Assembly: GCF_003730135.1 (NCBI RefSeq) | Contig: NZ_RJVO01000001.1 | Coordinates: forward strand, 830,001-894,000 | DNA length: 64,000 nucleotides | From: Stagnimonas aquatica | Lineage (GTDB): Bacteria > Pseudomonadota > Gammaproteobacteria > Nevskiales > Nevskiaceae | Direction: 5' to 3' | Shown here: positions 39,608-47,032 of the stretch, piece by piece | How the letters are laid out: every line of letters begins with the position of its first letter | How positions within the stretch are numbered: position 1 is the stretch's first letter | Notes under the pieces: generated by a model | What the model saw: the letters and a program-made list of their open reading frames with translations, nothing else | Databases searched by the model: none | Told to the model about the DNA's origin: nothing | Translations under genes and position numbers: made by a program

Positions 39608-40138
39608 TCAGTACTCGAGCGTCATGGTCAGGGTGTCGGTGAACTGGCCGTTGGCGTTGCCGTTGCCCGCAACTACGCCGAAGGCCACGGCGGTGAAGGC
39701 GTACTCCGAAATCACGCCGTTGCCGGTGCGCAGGAACGGCGCGCCCGCGCTCAAGGTGTTGCCAAGTCCGTTGTCGCCCCAAATCGACCCGCCGCCACCG
39801 CTGGCCGGCAGCAGCACGGTGTAGAGCGAGTAGGCCCCGTTGGGGCCGGCCAGACGACGGTTCTCGGGGGTTGCGGCGTCGTAGTGCAGCCCGGCGTCCA
39901 GGCCGACGCGGTAGACCACGCGCTCGGAGCAGTCGACGACCAGCTTGCCCTGCAGAATGATCGTCTTGTTCATGCTCATCCGCTTGAGCTCACCGAAGTC
40001 GAGCGCGGGTGCGCTGACCGAGCAGTTCTCGTTGAAGCGGGCACGCACATCCAGAGTGGCGGTCTTGCTCTCGGCGTGTGCGGCGCCGGCCACGCCGAGC
40101 GATAAAGCGAGGGCAAGGCAGCGTGGGTGGATAGTCAT
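39608..40138 (-). CDS. Spore coat U-domain pilin-like subunit (paralogue pair, copy A)
   Basis: A 176-residue exported protein: signal peptide ending GAAHA, then the SCPU domain with ARFNENC, LDFGELKRMSMNKT, VVDCSERVVYRVGLDAGL, RRLAGPNGAYSLYTVLLP, IWGDNG and TDTLTMTLEY. It shares long identical blocks with the downstream copy B and differs in a Gly-rich insert (ASGGGGS) and the surface loops. GGAG seven bases upstream supports the start. It is a structural or variant pilin in the chaperone-usher operon. Confidence 0.9.
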   Translation of the reverse strand: MTIHPRCLALALSLGVAGAAHAESKTATLDVRARFNENCSVSAPALDFGELKRMSMNKTIILQGKLVVDCSERVVYRVGLDAGLHYDAATPENRRLAGPNGAYSLYTVLLPASGGGGSIWGDNGLGNTLSAGAPFLRTGNGVISEYAFTAVAFGVVAGNGNANGQFTDTLTMTLEY

Positions 40139-40177
40139 GGAATAGCTCCGGCTGATTTGACGGGGAGGGAGGCAGAT

Positions 40178-40681
40178 TCAGTAGCTGAGGGTGACGGTGA
40201 CGGCGTCGCGGTAGTCGCCGGCGGCCACCGGACCGCTGGCACGCAGCCGGGCATGGATCAGCACCTGCCCATTGGCCGGTACCCGGCCGGCCAGCACGCC
40301 GCCGCTGACCTGGCCGCTGCCATCGGCAAGCGGCTGCTCGCAGGCGGCGTCCTGGCAAAGCTCGTAGGGCAGGAATTCCGTACCGTTCTGCACGTTGACC
40401 AGCCGCCGAAGGCCGGCGCGCGGCGCAGTCCCGGCGTCGATGGCGAGCTGGTAGGGCGTGCCTTGTGGCAAGCCAATGGACAGCGCGTGCTCGATCACTG
40501 TCGCGTCCGGCGCCGGCCCCAGAACCCGGAATCGCAGCCCGCTGACCTGGATGCCGTAACGCTCCAGGAACTGCGCGGCGAGCTGGAGTGTGGTGCCGTC
40601 GCTGACGGCCTGCGCCTGAGCCGTCCAGAGCACACTGCCGAGCAGCAAGACCGCGACTGGAAAACGCTTGAGATGGAACAT
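40178..40681 (-). CDS. Spore coat U-domain pilin-like subunit
   Basis: A 167-residue exported protein, signal peptide ending AQAQA, with an SCPU domain (LQLAAQFLERYGIQ, YQLAIDAGTAPRAG, FLPYELCQDAACEQP, ending DAVTVTLSY). The two Cys (CQDAAC) sit close together in a loop, unlike the disulfide of the paralogue pair. Its closest sibling is the subunit at 38509. GGAG seven bases upstream supports the ATG at 40681. Confidence 0.85.
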   Translation of the reverse strand: MFHLKRFPVAVLLLGSVLWTAQAQAVSDGTTLQLAAQFLERYGIQVSGLRFRVLGPAPDATVIEHALSIGLPQGTPYQLAIDAGTAPRAGLRRLVNVQNGTEFLPYELCQDAACEQPLADGSGQVSGGVLAGRVPANGQVLIHARLRASGPVAAGDYRDAVTVTLSY

Positions 40682-40696
40682 GGGCCGCTCCGGTGG

Positions 40697-41257
40697 CTAC
40701 TCGAACGCGTCCAGGAAATCGACCGTGATTTCGATGCTGTCGCGCAAAGCCGCGCGGTCGAGCCCCTCCGGGGTGTACACGCCCTCGCTGACGATGGCGA
40801 TGTCGAAACTGCGTGCCAGGCCCTCGGGCGACGATGAATACGGATCCTCCGGGACGATGACAGCATTGGCGACGCCGCTGCCCCAGACCTGCCCGCCCGC
40901 AGGTTCGCCCGGCCGGTAGAGGCGGTAGCGGGCATAGGCACCATCGGCGCTCGCCATGCGGCGGAAGCCGGGTTCCGCCGGGTTGTAGTTCAAGCCGTCA
41001 TCCACCATGACCCGCCGCCGGTAGCCCAGCAGTTGGCATTGCAGCCGCAGCCGGGCGGTGCGGCTGATCGTTTGCCCGCGCGCGCGTTGCAGCACGCCGA
41101 AATCCACCGGATCAATGCCGACGTTGCAGCGTTGCGGCATGTCGGCATGGACCCGCAGGGCCGTCGTCAGGGTCTCGGCACCAGCTTCGGCGGACCACAG
41201 CAAGGTAGTCGCGACCACAAGGCCGAAAAGGCGGGTGGAGCGGATTCGCAGGGGCAT
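40697..41257 (-). CDS. Spore coat U-domain pilin-like subunit
   Basis: A 186-residue exported protein, signal peptide ending AEAGA, with an SCPU domain: MPQRCNVGIDPVDFGVL, LQCQLLGYRRRVMVDDGL, FRRMASADGAYARYRLYRP, VWGSG, and a C-terminal strand ending EITVDFLDAFE, which departs from the usual ...TY/SY ending. The Cys pair is present. The ATG at 41257 (GGAG six bases upstream) was chosen over an ATG six codons earlier. It is one of nine subunits upstream of the chaperone. Confidence 0.85.
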   Translation of the reverse strand: MPLRIRSTRLFGLVVATTLLWSAEAGAETLTTALRVHADMPQRCNVGIDPVDFGVLQRARGQTISRTARLRLQCQLLGYRRRVMVDDGLNYNPAEPGFRRMASADGAYARYRLYRPGEPAGGQVWGSGVANAVIVPEDPYSSSPEGLARSFDIAIVSEGVYTPEGLDRAALRDSIEITVDFLDAFE

Positions 41258-41271
41258 GACCAGCTCCAGGT

Positions 41272-41817
41272 TCAATAGGCCAGGGTGATGGTGACCAGAT
41301 CGTTGTACTCACCGGGCGCGTAGTTGCTGTTGATGCCCCCCCCACCGAGGCCCGGGGTTTCACCGGAGAGTTCGATTTTCTGCACCGCGCCGGTGCCGCT
41401 CTGGCTCAAGGGTGGAAGGTCGATCGTGTCGCCCATGCCCCGGTCACCGACGAACTGGATGGGTCCGTTGGTATAGGCCCTTAGGGAGTAGAAGAGGTGC
41501 TTGCCGTGCGGCCCTTGCATGCGGCGGGAAAAAAAATTTTGGTCAAATGCGAGCCCGCCATCAAAGGCCACCCGGTAGGGCTGCCCCGCCGGGCAAAGCA
41601 CCTCCAGTGTCGCGGGCACTGCGGGTCTGGGCGCACCGCCCGTGAACAGGACGTACGGGAAGTACAGCGTGCCCTTCAGCTGCAGCTGGCAGCCAGGCTC
41701 GACGCGGGCGGTCACGGCGAAGCTCGCCGTGGCTTCGGCAGCCAGCGCCGGGCCGCAGGAGCCAGCAAGCAGCAGGCCCGCGAGGCCGGAGCGCAGCAGG
41801 AGAGGCACGGAGCGCAT
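41272..41817 (-). CDS. Spore coat U-domain pilin-like subunit with a T8 tract in its gene
   Basis: A 181-residue exported protein, signal peptide ending GPALA, with an SCPU domain (VEPGCQLQL, LEVLCPAGQPYRVAFDGGL, RRMQGPHGKHLFYSLRAY, ending NDLVTITLAY) and a Gly-rich loop (GLGGGGINSN). Its coding sequence contains an uninterrupted run of eight T (41529-41536 on the plus strand as A) reading Asn-Phe-Phe-Ser with TTT Phe codons, rare in this GC-rich setting. Slippage there would truncate the protein. The frame is intact in this sequence. Confidence 0.86.
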   Translation of the reverse strand: MRSVPLLLRSGLAGLLLAGSCGPALAAEATASFAVTARVEPGCQLQLKGTLYFPYVLFTGGAPRPAVPATLEVLCPAGQPYRVAFDGGLAFDQNFFSRRMQGPHGKHLFYSLRAYTNGPIQFVGDRGMGDTIDLPPLSQSGTGAVQKIELSGETPGLGGGGINSNYAPGEYNDLVTITLAY

Positions 41818-41836
41818 GCGGGATCGGGGCCTGGGC

Positions 41837-42343
41837 TCAGTAGAAAATTGTCACCACCAGCTGATCCTCAAAGCTGCCCTTGGGCAGGCTGTTCAGCGGC
41901 TGCTTGAGTGCGAGGTAGGTCTGGTGGGTCCAGGAGGCACCGACATAGCTCTCCGAGGTTTGTCCGAAGACGTTGCTCTCGCCCAGCTCCGGGCCGTTGC
42001 CGGCGTCGGCATAGAGGCCGTACTGGATGAACTGGCCTTCGGCCGAGGCCATGCGACGGCCGGTCTCGGCGCTGTAGTGCAGGCCGGTGTTGACGGTGTA
42101 GAAGTGCGAGATCTCGTCGGATAGACAGCTCACCGTGATCCTGGCGCCGGGGATGCGCGCCAAGCTGGCCGGGTTCAGGCCGAAGTCCGCGTTGCCGTCT
42201 ATCCGGACGCTGCAGGCGCCCTGATTAACCTCGGCCACCACCGTCATCGTGGCACTGTCGGCGGCGAGGGCCGTGTTCTCATTGAGAACTGAAAGGCCGA
42301 GGACCAGGGTCATCAGATACCGGCGAACGGAATAGCGGGACAT
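41837..42343 (-). CDS. Spore coat U-domain pilin-like subunit
   Basis: A 168-residue exported protein with signal peptide ending NTALA and an SCPU domain (VNQGACSVRIDGNADFG, ITVSCLSDEISHFYTVNTGL, RRMASAEGQFIQYGLY, ending EDQLVVTIFY). It is the most divergent of the subunits and slightly less GC-rich in its signal region. GGAG about six bases upstream supports the ATG at 42343. The loop ESYVGASWTHQTYLALKQ is unique to it. Confidence 0.85.
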   Translation of the reverse strand: MSRYSVRRYLMTLVLGLSVLNENTALAADSATMTVVAEVNQGACSVRIDGNADFGLNPASLARIPGARITVSCLSDEISHFYTVNTGLHYSAETGRRMASAEGQFIQYGLYADAGNGPELGESNVFGQTSESYVGASWTHQTYLALKQPLNSLPKGSFEDQLVVTIFY

Positions 42344-42364
42344 AGATGCTCCGATGGGCGAGGT

Positions 42365-42928
42365 TCAGTAATGGATGGTCATGACGATCTGGTCGACATA
42401 CCGGCCGGCCGGAAACTCCCGGCGCGGGTTGTTTCGGTAGTCGATGTCGCCGTAAATCAGGGCGGTCTGCGGGTCACCCGTGCCGGTGCCCGGGTAGGGC
42501 TGAGCGCCAGGCACGGTGTTGCCGAAGCCGGCGTCGCCCCAGGGCATGGGAAACGCGTTGGGGCCGTCCTGCTTGTTGAGGTAGTAGGCAATGGCGTCGC
42601 CGTTGGCGTTGAACATGCGGCGCAGGCCCAGGGCGGCGTCGTAGTGCTGGCCGGCATCCATGGTCACCTGGTAGGCGACGCCAGCCGGGCAGACGATGGT
42701 GAGCGTCGACTGCGCACTGCGAAGGTCGCCCGGGGCGAGCTGGCCAAAGCTCAGGCCGGGGGTGGCGACGCTGCAGGCCGCCGTGACATTGGCGCTGACC
42801 GCCAGATTGCTTCTGACGCTGGCCGCCAGGGCCGGCCCCTGGACTGCTATCAGCAGGAGGCCCATCAGCACGCGCGGGTGGTGCCGACCGCCGCGGCATG
42901 GCAGGAGCTGGGCGACCATCGTCGGCAT
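42365..42928 (-). CDS. Spore coat U-domain pilin-like subunit
   Basis: A 187-residue exported protein. The signal is preceded by a long basic stretch (PCRGGRHHPR) before VLMGLLLIAVQGPALA; a later start at 42919 or 42868 is possible. The SCPU domain has VTAACSVATPGLSFGQL, IVCPAGVAYQVTMDAGQHYDA, RRMFNANGDAIAYYLN, WGDAGFG and VDQIVMTIHY. The ATG at 42928 overlaps the stop of the upstream subunit by one base (TGATG), so translation is coupled. Its closest sibling is that upstream gene (shared VTMDAGQHYDA). Confidence 0.86.
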   Translation of the reverse strand: MPTMVAQLLPCRGGRHHPRVLMGLLLIAVQGPALAASVRSNLAVSANVTAACSVATPGLSFGQLAPGDLRSAQSTLTIVCPAGVAYQVTMDAGQHYDAALGLRRMFNANGDAIAYYLNKQDGPNAFPMPWGDAGFGNTVPGAQPYPGTGTGDPQTALIYGDIDYRNNPRREFPAGRYVDQIVMTIHY

Positions 42929-43446
42929 CAGTAGTTGATGGTCACCAGCACTTGGTCGCTGTAGGCGCCGGGTGCCACGACCAGATCGTTGTTCGACGAC
43001 ACCGCAATGCGGCCGAACACGGGGATGTTCTGCGCCGCGCCGGTACCGGTGAAGGCCAGCGAACTGCCGGTGTTGTAGGTGCGCGCGAAGTCGTTGTCGC
43101 CCCACTGGCCGGAGGCTTCGGCGTTCTTGAAGATGTGATAACGCAGCTTGCCGCCGTTGCCATCGACCATCGACCGCAAGCTGCGTGCGGCGTCATAGTG
43201 CTGGCCGGCGTCCATGGTGACGCTGTAGGCCAGGTTGGCGGTGCAGGTCACCGTCAGTGTGGTGCTGACATCGGTCTGCGCCTTGGGATTGACGTTGCCA
43301 AAGGCCAGATTGCCGGCCGCGATGCTGCAGGACGAGGGCACCGTGGCGCTCACCGCCATCAGGGCCGAGACCGTGGCGGCTTGGACGGTCCCGGCGCTCA
43401 AGGCCAGGACGGTCGCCACGACGGCGTGTTGCGATTTGCTGTGCAT
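42928..43446 (-). CDS. Spore coat U-domain pilin-like subunit, first gene of the operon
   Basis: A 172-residue exported protein with signal peptide ending GTVQA and an SCPU domain: TVPSSCSIAAGNLAFGNV, LTVTCTANLAYSVTMDAGQHYDA, LRSMVDGNGGKLRYHIFK, WGDNDFA and SDQVLVTINY. The Cys pair is present. As first and therefore best-translated gene of the operon, it is the most likely major pilin (CsuA/B position). GGGGAG eight bases upstream supports the ATG at 43446. Confidence 0.9.
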   Translation of the reverse strand: MHSKSQHAVVATVLALSAGTVQAATVSALMAVSATVPSSCSIAAGNLAFGNVNPKAQTDVSTTLTVTCTANLAYSVTMDAGQHYDAARSLRSMVDGNGGKLRYHIFKNAEASGQWGDNDFARTYNTGSSLAFTGTGAAQNIPVFGRIAVSSNNDLVVAPGAYSDQVLVTINY

Positions 43447-43704
43447 GGACTGCGCTCCCCGAGGATCGCGCCGTTGGCGGCGCGGTTTCGATGGCAGGCA
43501 GTGTTGGACACGAGGGCGCGACGGCGCTTCACCAGACCCCGTGAGTTTTTCGCAGCGGCGTGCCCTGACTGCGCATCGCATCACGCCAGGGGCAGGCGGC
43601 GGCGGCCGATTCGAGCCCTCGAATGCGCTGGCGGCGGGCCCGCAAGTCGGCGATGTGGGTAGCGCCTGGCCGTGGCGCGCGGGACGCGCCTCGACGCCGC
43701 CTAA
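43447..43704. other. Leader/promoter region of the pilus operon
   Basis: About 258 bp between the first pilin gene and the MITE-like element, with no coding frame of note. A 7-bp stem (43467-43473 with 43478-43484, CGCGCCG against CGGCGCG) with loop TTGG lies 21 bp upstream of the first pilin ATG and would form in its mRNA leader. The operon promoter must lie here or within the element. Confidence 0.45.
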
Positions 43705-44066
43705 GGTGTGTCATCAATTGCCTGGTCACTGCGGCCGAAGGCTGTTTTGGGGCAGTGCAAGGAAGGCAGGGAGGGGGATAGTGGTTCTATTTCCCTCTCT
43801 GGCTGACGCCGCAATGCCCCAAAACAGTCCTGCGCCGACACGGTGTTTGCGCAGCAAGGGGTGCGGGAGACGCCGGTGGGGCTCGCTCCCGCACCCGCCT
43901 CGCGCGCTCGGGCACCGTGTCGCGAGCCCGCCCCGAAGGGTTGCGGCCAAAACCGCGCATTGCGTCGTTGCGAGACTTGCACAGGTTCCAACCTGCGCTA
44001 CGTCTCGCGCCTCGCACTGCGCGGTTTTGACTCGCAACGCAGCGAGCAGGTCATTGATGACACACC
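43705..44066. mobile_element. MITE-like element with 30-bp imperfect terminal inverted repeats
   Basis: The ends GGTGTGTCATCAAT at 43705-43718 and its exact complement at 44053-44066 continue with partial identity (25 of 30 positions). The flanks are CTAA (43701-43704) and CTAG (44067-44070), a near-match to the 4-bp YTAR duplication made by IS5-type elements. Inside are nested palindromes: 43742-43758 with 43811-43827 (16 of 17), 43836-43845 with 43913-43922, 43861-43869 with 43886-43894, 43949-43959 with 44018-44028, and 43970-43976 with 44002-44008 around 43982-43995. No transposase is encoded. A non-autonomous element mobilised by an IS5-family transposase is inferred. Confidence 0.75.
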
Positions 44067-46784
44067 CTAGGGCAGCGGGGCGGCACCGCTGGCGATGGCC
44101 CGAGCAGCCAGGGACAGCGGATGGTTCTGGCCCCGGCAGCGGGCGCGGGTCTCGGCGACCGCAACCCATTCCCGACGGGCGCGCTCGGGCTCGCCATCCC
44201 GTGCCGCGAACCGGGCCGCGAGTTCGGCAAACGCGCCTTCGGCCTCGCTGTGCGGCGTCAGCTGCGCCAGCACCGCCGGGCGCAGCCGGTGTGCTTCAGC
44301 AAAGCGCGCGCGGGCGTCGTCGGGATCGCCGGCATCCAGAGCTGCCAGACCGCCCCAGCACACGGCCAGAAACCGCCAGGCCTCGGTCTTCGGCACCCAG
44401 TCCGGAACATGGCCATAGGCCTGCGCGAACAGGGCCGCCGCTGCCGCCGGCTGACCGGCAAGGGCCAGTACCCGGGCCCGGAAAATCTCCAGGAAGTAGC
44501 CGTTGTCCTGCAGCAGGTCGGGATTGCCAGCCAGGCCTTCGAGCGCGGTGGCGGTGGCCGTCAGCGCTGCGAGCCGGTCCCCGATCTCGGCATAGGCCAG
44601 GCCGTTGAACGCCTGCACGAACAGGTGATCCGGATGGCCAGGCTGGACATGTCGCAGCATCGCGGCCTCGGCGGCCGGGGCCAGTCGGCGAACCCGGTCG
44701 GCATGACCCAGGTAGGCCTCGCCAAGCACCTGGGTGGCGCGCTGAAAGCCGGATTCCGGCCGGCCGGCGGCGGCCAGCGCGGCGGGGTCCAGCGCGCGGG
44801 CCAGCACCGGCGCCGCCTCCAGGAACAGACCCTGGCGGCCGAGGGCGTCAGCCAGCAGGCTATCGAGCCAGTACTGCCGTTCCGGCGGCAAGCGGGGATG
44901 GCGTTCCCGGTAGTGTTGCAGGCGCTCCTGCGACTGCCGCAGCGCCCCCATGCGCTGCTCGACCACGCTCAGTCCGGCCAGCACCCCCACCTCCTCGGCA
45001 CTGCCGGCGCCGTGGACCTGCGCGGCCAGTTGCAAGGCCCGCTGCCAGGGATAGTCGCCCATCGGCCGCGAACTGCTGCCGGTGCCGATAGTGGCGATGG
45101 CGGTGGTGGCGGCGCGGGGGTCGATGTCCAGGATCGAGCGGGCCAGGTCGGCGGCGCGCTGGGTCTCGGCGAAGGCCGCCCGGAAATCCTGCAGGTCGGC
45201 CAGAGCATTGCCGAGCGTGGCGTGCAATTGCGCCGCGACACCGGGGTCGTCTGCCAGCTTGCGGGGGATGCGGGCGGCGGCCTGCGCCAGCAGGCTCTGC
45301 ACCGTCAGGCTGGGCACATGATTGCGCTCGTCGACCACCGGGCTGAACAGGTCGTGGCCCAGAAAGTTGCTGACCCGCTCAGCCCGCCGCTGCGCCTGCT
45401 CGGCCTCCCGCCGCTCGTGCACCGCCGCCCGGTACTGCCAGAGGCTCAGCGCCAGGCCCAGCGCCAAGGAGGCAGCCACTGCCCAGAGAGCGCGGCGGCG
45501 TTGGCGCAGCCGCCCTAGCTCCTCGGCGTCGGCGGCGGCCTGCTGCAGGCGCTGCGCGGCCTCGGCTTGCTGGGCGCGCTCGGCGCGGCGGGCATCGAGC
45601 TGGCGCAGCCGACGGGCCAGTTCCAGGGCGTCGGCCAGGCGATGCCCGGGGTTGCCGTCGGCGGCGGCGGCGATGTCCTCTCGCAGCAGCGGGTCTTCGA
45701 CGTCGCGCTCCCAGCCGGGCGACAGTGGCTTCTTGAAGTCGCCGACCACCAGTTGGTAGAGCAGCACACCGAGTGCGTAGTTGTCGCTGCGGACACTCGG
45801 CGGCTGACCGGCCAGCACTTCCGGTGCGAAATACAGCGGCGTGCCGCTGGTGGCGTCGGCTGCTGCCTGGGTGAGCCCCATACGGGTGATGCCCAGGGCG
45901 TCGAACGCGGCGGTGGAGAGCACTGTGCCACTGCCGAAATCGGCGAGCAGCAGGCGTGGCGCATTGGCGCTGCCGCTGACCAGCACGTTGCCGGGTTTGA
46001 GATCCTTGTGCAGCACGCCGACGCCATGGGCAGCGCTGACCGCCTCGGCGATCTGCGCCGCCAGCTCCAGGCGCAGCGCCAACGGCAACCGCCCGAGCCC
46101 GCCAAGGGCCTCGGCCCAGTCGGCCAGCGATCCCAGCGGCAGATATGGCAGCTCGATGAAGAACGGCGGCTGCTGCAGGTTCCAATCCAGCACCGGCGCG
46201 ACCGCCGCCGACTCGCCCAGCGCCTGCCGCAGCAGGCGGTTGAGGCTGATCTCGCGCTTGAGGCTGCCGAGGGCGCTCTCGTCGAGAGCGAACTTCAGCA
46301 CCCGCTGCTCCCCGCCCGGATCATCTTCGATTCGCCAAATCTCTCCCCGGCCGCCGGATTCCAGATGTTCGACCAGCCGCCAGTTCGGCCGCAGCGGCGG
46401 CGCGTCGCCAGCCTTGAGGCCGAGGCTGGGCGCCTGCGGCGGGTTGGGTGCCAGATGGTCCACCCGCACCTCGGCGACCAGCCGGTAGCCGTAGCCGTGC
46501 ACGGTGCGGATCGCCTCGGCCCCGGGTTCACCCAGCACCTCGCGCAGGCGGCTCACCGCTTTGGCCAGCACGCTGTCGCTGAGAATGCGGCCGGGCCAGA
46601 CCGCGTCCAGGATCTCGTCCTTGGTCACCACCTCGCCGGCATGGCGGAGCAGGAAGCGCAGCACCTCCAGCGGCTTGCGCTCGATGTCCACGGCGACCCC
46701 GGCCACGCTCAGCTGCAGGCTGGCTTCGTCCAGCAGGCAGTCGTTGAAGCTCCAGCGCAAGGCGCCGGCGGTTTCCTGATCCAT
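44067..46784 (-). CDS. Winged-helix / Ser-Thr protein kinase / TPR membrane fusion protein
   Basis: A 905-residue fusion. Residues 10-108 are an OmpR/ToxR-type winged helix (ERKPLEVLRFLLRHAGEVV... TVHGYGYRL). Residues about 135-395 are a Hanks-type kinase with a P-loop variant ESGGRGEIW, Lys164, catalytic HKDLKPGN (Asp261, Asn266), ADFGSG (Asp282) and TPLYFAPEVL. A membrane helix lies at 432-449. The remaining 450 residues are helical TPR-like repeats in the periplasm. The protein could bind DNA, phosphorylate proteins and sense the envelope. Its final codons meet the MITE-like element, and the TAG stop lies in the element-flanking CTAG, so the original C-terminus may have been altered. Confidence 0.9.
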   Translation of the reverse strand: MDQETAGALRWSFNDCLLDEASLQLSVAGVAVDIERKPLEVLRFLLRHAGEVVTKDEILDAVWPGRILSDSVLAKAVSRLREVLGEPGAEAIRTVHGYGYRLVAEVRVDHLAPNPPQAPSLGLKAGDAPPLRPNWRLVEHLESGGRGEIWRIEDDPGGEQRVLKFALDESALGSLKREISLNRLLRQALGESAAVAPVLDWNLQQPPFFIELPYLPLGSLADWAEALGGLGRLPLALRLELAAQIAEAVSAAHGVGVLHKDLKPGNVLVSGSANAPRLLLADFGSGTVLSTAAFDALGITRMGLTQAAADATSGTPLYFAPEVLAGQPPSVRSDNYALGVLLYQLVVGDFKKPLSPGWERDVEDPLLREDIAAAADGNPGHRLADALELARRLRQLDARRAERAQQAEAAQRLQQAAADAEELGRLRQRRRALWAVAASLALGLALSLWQYRAAVHERREAEQAQRRAERVSNFLGHDLFSPVVDERNHVPSLTVQSLLAQAAARIPRKLADDPGVAAQLHATLGNALADLQDFRAAFAETQRAADLARSILDIDPRAATTAIATIGTGSSSRPMGDYPWQRALQLAAQVHGAGSAEEVGVLAGLSVVEQRMGALRQSQERLQHYRERHPRLPPERQYWLDSLLADALGRQGLFLEAAPVLARALDPAALAAAGRPESGFQRATQVLGEAYLGHADRVRRLAPAAEAAMLRHVQPGHPDHLFVQAFNGLAYAEIGDRLAALTATATALEGLAGNPDLLQDNGYFLEIFRARVLALAGQPAAAAALFAQAYGHVPDWVPKTEAWRFLAVCWGGLAALDAGDPDDARARFAEAHRLRPAVLAQLTPHSEAEGAFAELAARFAARDGEPERARREWVAVAETRARCRGQNHPLSLAARAIASGAAPLP

Positions 46785-47032
46785 GTGACGAATGGAGGCG
46801 GAGTGATTGCGGCCGGCCGGGGCCGGGGGGAGATCGATTGTAGGGCCGGATCGCCTTGTGCCAGGGTCGGCACTGGATCATGACCGGGAAAGATCGCGAC
46901 CGATGGCGGCGTGATCGCGGCGGTTCGCGATTCTCCGCAAGTTTCAAGTTTTGGTCAGGACTGCCGCGCCGGCTTCGCGGCTAATGCCAGCCTGCCCGCA
47001 CTGCCGGGTTCGTCGCCAAGCCGAGGCCGCCC

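Noticed and set aside
43726-44169. A 147-codon minus-strand frame across the MITE-like element
   Set aside because: It follows the inverted repeats of the element and overlaps the kinase gene end; no transposase motif (DDE) is visible.
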